Origin: an uncultured Pelagibacteraceae bacterium | GTDB lineage: Bacteria > Pseudomonadota > Alphaproteobacteria > Pelagibacterales > Pelagibacteraceae | Assembly: GCA_902552035.1 (NCBI GenBank) | Contig: CACDFC010000004.1 | Span: forward strand, 1-57,895 | DNA length: 57,895 bases | Direction of reading: 5' to 3' | Shown: piece by piece, positions 31,601 through 39,192 of the stretch | Layout of the letters: every line of letters begins with the position of its first letter | Position numbering within the stretch: the stretch's first letter is position 1 | Program-made: the position numbers and the translations under genes | Notes under the pieces: generated by a model | Told to the model about the DNA's origin: nothing | Seen by the model: the letters and a program-made list of their open reading frames with translations, nothing else | The model's database searches: none

Positions 31601-33512
31601 GGAACCTAACACTGCAAAAGCATGGCACACAATATTAATGATACCATATGGTAGAGGTGGTAGAGGCTATTCAGTTTTAGATGTTACAGATCCAGAAAAA
31701 CCACATCATATATTTTCAGTTTACAATGATTGGATTAATAAAAAAGTAATGATAGCCAAACAAAATGGAGAAATTATAAATGGAAACCCAGATAGACCAG
31801 TCGATGCTTTAACATATACTGGTGGAACAATGTCAATATCCGAGTCTCTTGAAGCTCAAAGAGCAACTTTTAACCAGACGGTTGCATACGACAAAGATAT
31901 AGCTACAGACGAAACGGGAGACACATTTACAGAAAGAGATTTAGTAGCTCCATGTTCAGCAATTTCCAATTTTTATGTAAGTGGAGAAACAGCATGTTAT
32001 AAAGGCTCAACTTTTACTTTCAATTATTCAGTTCCACAATCTGTATTAGATGACCCATCTTCGCTCGAAGTATTCGAAATAGTTGATATGGAACGTAAAG
32101 TGCTTACAGTTACAGATGTAGTACAAGAGGGTGCACTTGCTAAAATTACATTTGGTGCGGATAAATACTTTAACGTAGCAACTGGTGATGAGAGAGAAGA
32201 TAATGAAACAAATGCTTTCGATATAACAATACCAAATGCAGGAACAAGTAATCCTGAATATGATTATAGTACATTGGGTGAAACATGGTCAACACCAAGA
32301 ATTTTTAGAATGCCTTTAGATAGAGCTGGTGGTTTAGAAAGCGACCAATACGTTGCAGTACTACCGGGAGGGTTTGGAAAATCTTCAGGGCTGGGTTCTA
32401 GTGTGTTTGTTATTGATCTAGAAAACATGATGGATCAAGACGGAGTAAGTTACCCAGGTAAAATAGTTAGTGGAGGAGACGGACTTATTAAGATAGCTGA
32501 TTTAGACAATACTTTTGAACGTGATGGCGTGAATTATCCTGATATACCAAATTCTATTACTGCTGATCCCGTTGTTATCACACCTGATACTTTCCCAGGT
32601 GCTCAGTGGAGAGGAGCGATTGTTTATGTGAACGATTTTGAAGGTAAAATTTCAAAAATAAATTTAACTAGTGCTTTAACAAGTGGAGAAAGAATTAATC
32701 CACAATCAATAAATTTATTTGACCACACCACTTTGTTTAACATAAATGCAAACCAAGAAAATAGAAGGTATAATTACTTTGGTATGGATGCAGCTTATGG
32801 TTCATCCACAAGACATTTATATCTATTTGGCGGAACAGGTGACTTTGGTGATATTGGTGCAAAATCAAAAGGTCAAGATAATCTATTATATGGTGTTAAA
32901 GATAAAAACTTCCCTAACTTTAGAATGATTAACATGGGAGAAGCTGGGTCTTATAGTGAAGCATTTAACGCCAAAAAAGTAGATGTAGGATATGAAATAA
33001 GTGCCAATTGCGTTAACACAGCAGAAGATTCTGGAGAATGTGCAGCTAGTGGAAAAGATGCATGGGTTTTCAAATTAGACAAACCATATAATAAGATATT
33101 TGATGCGGGTGTAAGAGCCGATAATGTAGAAAATCGATATAGAAAAGCGTCTGCTTCCCCCACGGTATTTAAAGGCACAGTATATTATCCAGTTTACGAA
33201 CCACCTGAAGGATTTGCATCTTGTGGAGTAGGAAATGCATTTATATGTTCTGCAGATGATGAATGTGGAACAAATACTTCAGAGAACATTCAATACTCAC
33301 AACAAACTACTGGTGAAGATAGCAAATTTGATCAAAACTCAGGATGTTACTATTTACAACCAGGTGTATTATCTAAACTAGTTGTTTTCGCAAATAAATT
33401 GTTTGCAAACATTACTACAGATAGTGAGGATCAAGCCGATACTTTAATAAGTTTACTTTCTAATGAGGGAGATGTCTCTGTATTTAGAAGTGGCTGGCGA
33501 GAAAATTACTAA
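28683..33512 (+). CDS. pilY1: PilY1-like tip adhesin and assembly factor
   Basis: This 1609-residue exported protein has a signal peptide (about 1-26). A von Willebrand A start (NILILLDTSLSM) carries the MIDAS residues Asp47, Ser49 and Ser51. Residues about 55-415 look like an inserted beta-propeller of NHL/SMP type. The VWA fold then resumes (GARNAITAVVSDS, YVILIGDGQWSHHDN near 570-585). A basic, cysteine- and tryptophan-rich segment lies at about 450-510. The C-terminal half is the PilC/PilY1 propeller, recognisable from LGDIYHSQVVEVGEP and LYVGANDGMLHAFDADTG (about 845-915), with acidic loops that could bind calcium. PilY1 sits at the pilus tip, counters retraction and mediates adhesion. 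It closes the minor pilin operon. Confidence 0.9.
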   Translation: MIKGVIKILVIKFFLVLTLFSHNANSKTLPPGSGAGDVKANILILLDTSLSMTNKPFGGAAIFYPGDVVLLDSGDVLVGQTGGAGIVKFTYDTEDFDQEFAGGDRLYMGTNSMRCTLETPKQDTRIRTVGSMDISKDVNGMGTDEVIYAVANALQRVVAIDADGNCVEIIDHVQLGRSDMGNFGYIHPHSLDIRTILDEDHLIVTGTDEICTRERRWRRRTFCASHNYEPFWFSRNLTTGVEKKCTIRSNDDNLLSTLIKDSPSIALDNGSNLYFSYNSRIYKYPITKDADGVYCPADRQNISTFSDRTGSNEFNPPSQIDIDPQDATKMYATSANDHTIQLLDINETFIKEVATVGTRSTEATTSNDTINMTSPSALFVSNNRAWIGGNKVSIQEFDITTGNSFTWVDEMGTSRVSRAIGARNAITAVVSDSALTSGAYFGYGFWNGGIKSREGRGARGRWCRECEYTCHREGPRRPGWKRWWDFNPNCNYYRGWDGVHPSGQSKMCNWHSCIPVGVGPDTSDDIIRWVRASTDRLQFGTDAGAFSQLASEYYNDPKVDIVDEDSDCQLNYVILIGDGQWSHHDNAVTMIRNLRTGPKKVKTIVFAYGGGIKGYADDNFKAMAKAGSCDDDNFGTPQASDECRQRIIAESPADLVTKLKSEVERIIASRLSFTAPSITASIQEGGNLYQAQFEYKKHGEWIGHLVRKRIDAQGNVNHTPVWDAADEVKAQSLDDRRKIWTALDGVNYWEGDEKYNNFRVHASTTSKINGLFQLSGMSVADYHNKDSACASDDNGVRLSDTILDERGIENGNGDDIKGLINFVRGKDYFIYSGDCATKNEPRFSVLGDIYHSQVVEVGEPSANTLYTNTKQEAYYRAKNGYNIWAASKANRKKTLYVGANDGMLHAFDADTGQERWGFVPPFIAGRLPELVNASLDGLGGGLSKKGGTNAIFAVDGSPVVHDMYIKGINADTGEPNTAKAWHTILMIPYGRGGRGYSVLDVTDPEKPHHIFSVYNDWINKKVMIAKQNGEIINGNPDRPVDALTYTGGTMSISESLEAQRATFNQTVAYDKDIATDETGDTFTERDLVAPCSAISNFYVSGETACYKGSTFTFNYSVPQSVLDDPSSLEVFEIVDMERKVLTVTDVVQEGALAKITFGADKYFNVATGDEREDNETNAFDITIPNAGTSNPEYDYSTLGETWSTPRIFRMPLDRAGGLESDQYVAVLPGGFGKSSGLGSSVFVIDLENMMDQDGVSYPGKIVSGGDGLIKIADLDNTFERDGVNYPDIPNSITADPVVITPDTFPGAQWRGAIVYVNDFEGKISKINLTSALTSGERINPQSINLFDHTTLFNINANQENRRYNYFGMDAAYGSSTRHLYLFGGTGDFGDIGAKSKGQDNLLYGVKDKNFPNFRMINMGEAGSYSEAFNAKKVDVGYEISANCVNTAEDSGECAASGKDAWVFKLDKPYNKIFDAGVRADNVENRYRKASASPTVFKGTVYYPVYEPPEGFASCGVGNAFICSADDECGTNTSENIQYSQQTTGEDSKFDQNSGCYYLQPGVLSKLVVFANKLFANITTDSEDQADTLISLLSNEGDVSVFRSGWRENY

Positions 33513-33539
33513 AAATTTTCATAATACTAGACTATAAAA

Positions 33540-35315
33540 ATGAAAAATTTCAAATTCAGAGCAATTCTCTATTCTATAGTTTTTTACGTTTTAACAATAA
33601 ATTCTGTATTAGCTTTTGTTCCTATGGCAATGTTGCTAGAAGATACGACTTTGGAAGAAGATAGTACAGCACAACATACATTTGCCGCATCAGATGTAAC
33701 ATTAACAATTAATGGTGGAGTTACATTTGGAACCGCAAGTGGAAATTCTCAAATTGATACGGCATCAACAAATTCAAGTATTATAATAGATGAAGATGCT
33801 TTAATTCGAGGAACTTTTAATGGTATTAGAGGAAGCAATTCTACTGGTTTATATATTTCTAATGATGGTTCAATTTCTACTTCACAAACTAGAGCTATAA
33901 ATTTATTGGGTTCAACAAATGCAGAAATAATAAATAATACATCTGGTATAATATCTTCTGAAACCGGTAATACGATTGCCGCTAGTAGTGGTACAATCTC
34001 AGGAGCAACTGTAACAAATTCGGGACTAATATATGCTACTAGTGGTACAGCAATCACATTTGGCTCAACTTCAAGCGGAACTACACTGACCAATAATTCT
34101 GGTGCTAGAATATATAATGGAAGTTCTGATGAGACTATTAGACTTGGAGCTTCATCAACTTTAATAAACAGTGGTACTATTGAGAACACAGGAAGCCCTA
34201 CGTCTGATGCTATAGACATGAAAGGAAATAGTAATACAGTAACCTTTAAAGATAAAGGATTAGTTATTGGTGTCATTAGATCTACTGGATCAAATAATAC
34301 ATTAAAATTTCAACATGGTATGGGTCAATCATATTATTATGAAACAGCTGGCAACGATATGACACTTGAGGATTTAAATGGTAATCAAGTTGTAAAAGGA
34401 TCGGCAGGCTCAGTTGGCCAAGGTGGAAATGAAACACAAGATGAATTATTAGGATATAAATCACAAGACATTAGAGGTTCATTAAAGCGATATAAAAAAG
34501 ACAAAAACAATTTAGACAACAATAAAACTTGGGGTGAAACTTATATCTCAGTATTAGATAGAAAAAAGGATACAGAAAATTTAGGACTTGGTTTTGATTT
34601 AAAAAATTTAAGTATTAATTTAATGAGTCCCTTAGAAGAATCAGATTTTATATTTTCAATAGATACAGCAACTCAAAAATTTTCTAACGATCATAATATT
34701 AACTATTACGGATTTTTATCAGGTATAAATTTAAATAATTTTCAATTTTTTAATAATTTAAATAGTGATACTTTTTTATTGGGAGGTATAACATTTCATG
34801 ATAGTGAAAGAACTATACTAACTAATACCACACCATCTGGTAAATTAGACATTGATGATCAATATCTTTCATTTAAGGCGATAGCTGGAACAAAACTTAA
34901 CAACAAAAACTTAAAGCCTGATATAGGTTTTACCTCTGGATTAATGTTAACACCCAGCCATAGTGAAAGCAAAATATATAAATGGGAAACCAGAGAAGTA
35001 GTTAACTTTTCTGCATATATAGAAGATGAATTTATTCATAGTTTTAATAATGAAAAAAGTAATTTAAATTTAAGCTGGGTTTTAGATTATAGAAGTTTAC
35101 TTATTGGAAAAGATCAAAAGTATAAGGTAAATGGAACTAATGCTACATACACCCAGAAAAATGATTTAACAGAGGAGTTAAGTTTTTCTGCAAATTTAGG
35201 ACTAAGTAAAAAATTTTTTAGGTTTGGGATTTTGGCTTTTAATATAGACGGCTTTGCATCTTCACAGAACACAAGTGGTATTAAAGGCAATATTAATTAT
35301 ATTTTTAACTTTTAA
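33540..35315 (+). CDS. Autotransporter-type adhesin with beta-helix and outer membrane barrel
   Basis: The 591-residue precursor has a signal peptide (about 1-25). The first half (about 45-260) is a repetitive Ser/Thr/Asn/Gly-rich beta-helix with recurring short strands around NSG and SSGT turns. The second half (about 310-591) has alternating aromatic strands and ends NYIFNF with a C-terminal Phe, as expected for a classical outer membrane autotransporter barrel. The passenger is short and simple, suggesting an adhesin or a surface spacer. It starts 27 bases after PilY1 on the same strand, so it may share the transcript. Confidence 0.75.
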   Translation: MKNFKFRAILYSIVFYVLTINSVLAFVPMAMLLEDTTLEEDSTAQHTFAASDVTLTINGGVTFGTASGNSQIDTASTNSSIIIDEDALIRGTFNGIRGSNSTGLYISNDGSISTSQTRAINLLGSTNAEIINNTSGIISSETGNTIAASSGTISGATVTNSGLIYATSGTAITFGSTSSGTTLTNNSGARIYNGSSDETIRLGASSTLINSGTIENTGSPTSDAIDMKGNSNTVTFKDKGLVIGVIRSTGSNNTLKFQHGMGQSYYYETAGNDMTLEDLNGNQVVKGSAGSVGQGGNETQDELLGYKSQDIRGSLKRYKKDKNNLDNNKTWGETYISVLDRKKDTENLGLGFDLKNLSINLMSPLEESDFIFSIDTATQKFSNDHNINYYGFLSGINLNNFQFFNNLNSDTFLLGGITFHDSERTILTNTTPSGKLDIDDQYLSFKAIAGTKLNNKNLKPDIGFTSGLMLTPSHSESKIYKWETREVVNFSAYIEDEFIHSFNNEKSNLNLSWVLDYRSLLIGKDQKYKVNGTNATYTQKNDLTEELSFSANLGLSKKFFRFGILAFNIDGFASSQNTSGIKGNINYIFNF

Positions 35316-35325
35316 TTTTTAATAT

Positions 35326-35523
35326 TTAAAATTTTAAATAAAAAAATATAATCCAAGAAAACATAGTAAACATTGTATAGAAAATAATCGCTAGACCGAC
35401 AATTGAATCTTGATTTACTTTCTTACGCCATTTTTTTGGAAAGAAATCTAAAGAATATGCATAAGCAAATAAAAAAATATTTAAAGCCGAAACTACAATG
35501 TTAAAAAATAGAAATTTCTCCAT
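35326..35523 (-). CDS. Small membrane protein of unknown function (65 aa)
   Basis: Two hydrophobic helices (about 3-23 and 41-63) flank a short basic loop (PKKWRKKVNQ). It is the last gene of a minus-strand group of three, six bases after the major pilin and prepilin peptidase genes. No family is recognised. It is kept as real because of the tight spacing and plausible membrane topology. A role in pilus biogenesis is inferred from context alone. Confidence 0.55.
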   Translation of the reverse strand: MEKFLFFNIVVSALNIFLFAYAYSLDFFPKKWRKKVNQDSIVGLAIIFYTMFTMFSWIIFFYLKF

Positions 35524-35529
35524 TTAAAA

Positions 35530-36078
35530 CTATCCTGGCATACCTACGAGAGGAGGATCGTCGTCACCTGAACCATCTCCTTCATCACACCAACCTTCCC
35601 CTGCAATTAAAGTTGGATAATATTCTTTATGTGTTTTAACCCAGAGTGCAATTTGTTTTTTTTCAGAACCACTTGAACATTCTGTTTCATCGAATCTCAT
35701 TCTTCCATCTGTATCCGCTGTTCCATTTTTTGCTGTGTAAACTACATCTTCATCGTCACCGTATGGATTTTTCCAACCTTGCTCTAGAAAATGACTTATA
35801 AAAATATCATTTAAAGAATTTATTCCACTTGCATCGTTTTCAATATTACAGTCTATTGATTTCGAAGAACTTAAAGCAACAGTGCCACCACCATCTACTT
35901 CGCACATAGTAAGTTTGCTTTGAATAAATTTAATTGCTTGTTTATGATTTTGTAAAGTTGCGTTTCTATTTGCCGATTTAGTGTAACCGTTATAAGCTAC
36001 AGTTCCAACAGCAGCTAAGATTCCTATGATAGCTACCACAACAAGAAGCTCAATTAAAGTAAATCCATTTTGTTTCAT
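35530..36078 (-). CDS. Type IV pilin, PilA-like
   Basis: The 182-residue prepilin has a five-residue leader MKQNG, mature start FTLIELLVVVAIIGILAAVGTVAY with Glu+5, and a head with cysteines spaced as in a D-region loop (C-EC, near the end EGWC). The N-terminal 25 residues are almost identical to those of the pilins at 49889 and 50370, so the three are paralogues. This copy sits beside the prepilin peptidase gene, which would process it. It could be the main subunit or an alternative one. Confidence 0.88.
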   Translation of the reverse strand: MKQNGFTLIELLVVVAIIGILAAVGTVAYNGYTKSANRNATLQNHKQAIKFIQSKLTMCEVDGGGTVALSSSKSIDCNIENDASGINSLNDIFISHFLEQGWKNPYGDDEDVVYTAKNGTADTDGRMRFDETECSSGSEKKQIALWVKTHKEYYPTLIAGEGWCDEGDGSGDDDPPLVGMPG

Positions 36079-36084
36079 ATTTTT

Positions 36085-36849
36085 TTATATTATAAAATAT
36101 TTTATTTGATTAGAAAAAGAAATAAATAGTATACATCCAATAACGATATAAGGACCGAAAGGAATTTCTGATGACATTTTTTTAGATTTATTTACTAGAG
36201 AGGGTGCAACAACTAATAAAGCTACTAATGAAGATATAAAAATTATAAAAGGCAAACTAATCCATCCAAACCAAAAACCAATTGCTGATAATAGTTTTGC
36301 ATCACCAAGACCCATTCCCTCGATATTTCTAAATTTTTTATATAAATAAATTATTGTCCAAATAATTAAATAACCAATAATACCTCCCAATAAAGAATTT
36401 AAATAATTTGGAAAAATATTTGTATTAAGATTTGGATCAAATGATTTAATAAATCCTATAGCCATTAATGGAAAAGTTAAAGTATTTGGAATTATAAAAT
36501 GTTTTAAATCTATAAAAAAAATAATTATAAAAAAAATGCTTAATATCGCAAACAGTAAAGAAGTAATTGATATTCCAAATAAATAGTAAATTAACAAAAA
36601 ACTTAAAACACTTAAGAGCTCCACTAAAAAATATTGTGAGCTAATTTTTTTATTACAATCTCTACATTTTCCTCTTAATAATATAAAGGATATTAAAGGA
36701 ATATTATCAAACCATTTGATTGTTTTCCCACAATTTGGACAATATGATCTTTTTACTGCAACACTTTGATTTAAAGGAATTCTATGAATACACACATTAG
36801 CGAAACTACCCCAGATGCCCCCTAAGATAATTGATAGTAAAAAAAACAC
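36085..36849 (-). CDS. pilD: Prepilin peptidase / N-methyltransferase PilD
   Basis: The 254-residue polytopic protein begins with the GSFANVCIHRIP motif of the methyltransferase domain and has the zinc-binding pairs CPNC (37-40) and CRDC (62-65). Membrane-embedded catalytic aspartates are Asp114 (FFIDLKHFIIP) and Asp183 in GMGLGDAKLL. It cleaves leader peptides from all pilins in this window and methylates the new N-terminus. It is followed on the minus strand by the pilin gene (six bases) and is divergent from the GAF-phosphatase gene. Confidence 0.93.
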   Translation of the reverse strand: MFFLLSIILGGIWGSFANVCIHRIPLNQSVAVKRSYCPNCGKTIKWFDNIPLISFILLRGKCRDCNKKISSQYFLVELLSVLSFLLIYYLFGISITSLLFAILSIFFIIIFFIDLKHFIIPNTLTFPLMAIGFIKSFDPNLNTNIFPNYLNSLLGGIIGYLIIWTIIYLYKKFRNIEGMGLGDAKLLSAIGFWFGWISLPFIIFISSLVALLVVAPSLVNKSKKMSSEIPFGPYIVIGCILFISFSNQIKYFII

Positions 36850-36964
36850 TATTTAAATTTTAATTTGCGAAGCGAAATGAACAATTCCATCAATACATGC
36901 CTGTATTATTATGACAGCGTCTTGTATATGAAGATAGAAGTTAGGTGAATTGATAATGATTTCC

Positions 36965-36988
36965 ATTTTTGGTAAAATTACCAAAAAT
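36965..36988. promoter_or_regulatory. 24-base palindrome upstream of the GAF/SpoIIE phosphatase gene
   Basis: Two perfect 11-base arms, ATTTTTGGTAA and TTACCAAAAAT, surround an AA centre. The palindrome is in the 163-base gap between pilD (minus) and the phosphatase gene (plus), ending 24 bases before the ATG at 37013. This is the size and symmetry of a dimeric repressor or activator site. A hairpin in the leader is the alternative; no U-tract follows, so it is not a terminator. Confidence 0.5.
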
Positions 36989-37012
36989 TTAACTAAATAA
37001 CAAATATAAAAG

Positions 37013-38296
37013 ATGTTCTTTAAATCAAAAAAGCCAGAGATACCAAAGGAAGACTCTAGAATTCAAGATTTAAATATAATTTCTAATTTAAATCAAGAAC
37101 TAGCCACTACACTTGATTTAAATGAAACACTCCAAAACGCATTAGAAGTTATAATTAAAAGAATTAATGCCCAAGCAGCAAACATATTCTTAATTGAGGA
37201 AAAAAAACAAGTATTTCAGTGTATTGCATCTAAGCATCAAGCTTACCTAGATGAATATGAGATACCATTAACACAAGGAGTAATGGGAAAAGCAATATTA
37301 CAAAAAAAATGCATTAGAGTAGGTGATGTAAGAAAGGATGTAAGAGAAATAGCTGAATTTTACTTTGATTTAGATAATAAAACAAATTTTACAACTTATT
37401 CAGTTCTGTGTGCTCCACTAATTGCTGCAAACGAATGTATTGGAGTCATCCACTGCTTGAATAAAAAAACAAATAATAAACTTTTCGAAGAAAGTGATAG
37501 AAAACTTTTAGAAACTCTTTCAATGCCAGCTGCACTTGCAATTAGAAATGCACGAATGGCTAAAGAACTTATTGATAAAAATAGAATGCAAAAAGAAATA
37601 GAAATAGTTGGTGAAATTCAAAAAACATTATTGTCTAAAAATAGAAAAGACCCTTTTCCTATTTCAGGAATTAATATTCCTGCGAAAATAGTCTCAGGAG
37701 ATTTTTATAATTTTTCTGATCTTGGTAATGGTAAATATGGTTTTGGTGTTGCCGATGTCTCAGGCAAAGGAATAAAATCTTCTTTACTTATGTCTAAAGC
37801 TTCTAGTCTATACAGATGCTTGAGTAAAACAATGTTTTCAGCCGCTGAACTATTAAATTTACTTAATTCAGAAATTTGTGAAACAGCAGCACGTGGTATG
37901 TTTGTTACAATGCTTATTGGAATTTACGATGCTAACAAAAAAGAGTTGTTACTTTCAAATGCAGGTCATGAGCCTCCACTTATACATACTAAGGATGGTA
38001 AGTTTTCTAATTATACAGAAGCTGGACCACCACTTGGAATAATGCCTAAGATTAAATATAAAGAAACAATAATAAAATTTTCAGATAGTTCCATGTACAT
38101 ATTTACAGACGGTATTACAGAAATTAAAGATCCAAATGGAGAGATGCTTGGTGCAGAAGGCTTTCAAAACTATATAACAAAGTACCAATCTACACCTAAC
38201 AGTGAAAGACTAAAAGTTATAGTAGAAGATATTGTAAAGTCAGGAAAAATTCAGAAAGACGATATAACAATTGTTGTAATTGACTCTGTAAAATGA
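37013..38296 (+). CDS. GAF-domain PP2C/SpoIIE-type phosphatase (RsbU-like)
   Basis: The 427-residue cytosolic protein has an N-terminal GAF sensor (about 20-185; VLCAPLIAANECIGVIHCLNK is typical) joined by a helical linker (EIEIVGEIQKTLL) to a SpoIIE phosphatase domain. Metal-binding signatures include VSGDFY, VADVSGKGI, NAGHEPPL, FTDGITE and DDITIVV. Such enzymes dephosphorylate STAS-domain proteins in partner-switching systems. A matching STAS protein and kinase are encoded at 49002-49714. The GAF ligand is unknown. The stop overlaps the start of the next gene (ATGA), so the two are coupled. Confidence 0.9.
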   Translation: MFFKSKKPEIPKEDSRIQDLNIISNLNQELATTLDLNETLQNALEVIIKRINAQAANIFLIEEKKQVFQCIASKHQAYLDEYEIPLTQGVMGKAILQKKCIRVGDVRKDVREIAEFYFDLDNKTNFTTYSVLCAPLIAANECIGVIHCLNKKTNNKLFEESDRKLLETLSMPAALAIRNARMAKELIDKNRMQKEIEIVGEIQKTLLSKNRKDPFPISGINIPAKIVSGDFYNFSDLGNGKYGFGVADVSGKGIKSSLLMSKASSLYRCLSKTMFSAAELLNLLNSEICETAARGMFVTMLIGIYDANKKELLLSNAGHEPPLIHTKDGKFSNYTEAGPPLGIMPKIKYKETIIKFSDSSMYIFTDGITEIKDPNGEMLGAEGFQNYITKYQSTPNSERLKVIVEDIVKSGKIQKDDITIVVIDSVK

Positions 38297-38586
38297 AAAG
38301 CGCAATGGTATTTGTAGCAGTAATAATTTCCACAATATTATTTTGGGCAACCTCAAATGTATGTAAATATAATTTTGCCGTAGAAAAAAGAACAAATATA
38401 CTTAATGTTATTACAGAGGAGATTGATCCAACTATACCAAAAGCTAAAATATATTATTACAAAGAACTAAATTGTGCTGATGTAGAACTAGATTGGGACA
38501 TAGATCGAGTAATTAAAAATTTAGAAGCAATTAGTGTAATAATTTATCAAGAACTTACGACTGATATTAGAGGAGAACCACTTTAA
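38293..38586 (+). CDS. Small anchored protein of unknown function (97 aa)
   Basis: The protein has an N-terminal hydrophobic helix (about 3-22) and a probable periplasmic part (about 25-97) with two cysteines (NVCKYNF, LNCADVEL). It begins inside the last codons of the GAF phosphatase gene (ATGA overlap), which strongly suggests co-expression. No domain is recognised. It may relay an envelope signal to the phosphatase, but this is inference from position. Confidence 0.6.
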   Translation: MKSAMVFVAVIISTILFWATSNVCKYNFAVEKRTNILNVITEEIDPTIPKAKIYYYKELNCADVELDWDIDRVIKNLEAISVIIYQELTTDIRGEPL

Positions 38587-38618
38587 AGATTGATTGAGCT
38601 CATATTAGGTAGTAAAGT

Positions 38619-38633
38619 ACTCACTATAGGGAG
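38619..38633 (+). promoter_or_regulatory. 15-base match to the core of the T7 RNA polymerase promoter
   Basis: ACTCACTATAGGGAG is identical to positions -10 to +5 of the T7 class III consensus. The -11 to -17 part matches poorly (two of seven by my alignment). It sits 13 bases before the preferred ATG of the winged-helix gene, and its GGGAG could simply be a distant Shine-Dalgarno. No phage RNA polymerase gene is in the window. Confidence 0.15.
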
Positions 38634-38646
38634 TTATAAAACTAAC

Positions 38647-39192
38647 ATGAGTGTTGAAAAAACCAATCTAGGTAATTTAAATGTTGTTTCAATAAAAGAA
38701 GCCACAGAAAAAAATAAGACCGAACCAGTATTTTCTAAAGGACTTTATCAATGGGTCATGTTTGTTATCTCTTTATATACAAGGGTAAGAGAGAATTTAA
38801 AAATTGACTTTGAGTCTTTTATTATACTTCAAGTAGTCGTTAGTCATTCATTGTATGAAGTAAATAAGTTAGGAATTAAGACGTTTTCTGAACTTGAAGA
38901 TGAGATGGTTGATATACTTCATAAAAAACAAAATAAAACAACAAAACTCACGTTTGCAAGTATTTCAGAAGTTCTTCAGCTTCCAAGAGAAACAGTTAGA
39001 AGAAAAGTACTTGAGCTTTGCAAAAAAGATATTCTAATCTTTGAAAGTCAAACTGGCATCAAGCTTTCTAAAGGATATAAAAAAATTTATGGTAGTTTTG
39101 TTTCTCAAACAACAAATGATTTAAGTTCATTAATTAATAAATGGGACAAAAGTGGTGCACTTAAATTATTATTGGAAATGAAAAATAAATGA
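38647..39192 (+). CDS. Winged-helix transcriptional regulator, family uncertain
   Basis: I prefer the ATG at 38647 (181 residues); an in-frame TTG at 38590 would add 19 non-conserved residues. The N-terminal half is helical and without a recognised ligand domain. The C-terminal part has a clear winged-helix segment, LTFASISEVLQLPRETVRRK followed by VLELCKKDILIF, like the DNA-binding end of Crp/Fnr or MarR-type regulators. It follows the GAF phosphatase group and precedes the transporter gene, whose ATG overlaps its stop. It is the only evident DNA-binding regulator near the 11-base motif array at 40561-40895 and the palindrome at 36965, so it is a candidate controller of pilus genes. Confidence 0.7.
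   Translation: MSVEKTNLGNLNVVSIKEATEKNKTEPVFSKGLYQWVMFVISLYTRVRENLKIDFESFIILQVVVSHSLYEVNKLGIKTFSELEDEMVDILHKKQNKTTKLTFASISEVLQLPRETVRRKVLELCKKDILIFESQTGIKLSKGYKKIYGSFVSQTTNDLSSLINKWDKSGALKLLLEMKNK

Noticed and set aside
36877..36948. 23-codon ORF (MNNSINTCLYYYDSV...) between pilD and the GAF phosphatase
   Set aside because: No ribosome-binding site, no coupling to a gene, and a length expected by chance; the three Tyr codons hinted at a leader peptide but no linked biosynthetic gene is present.
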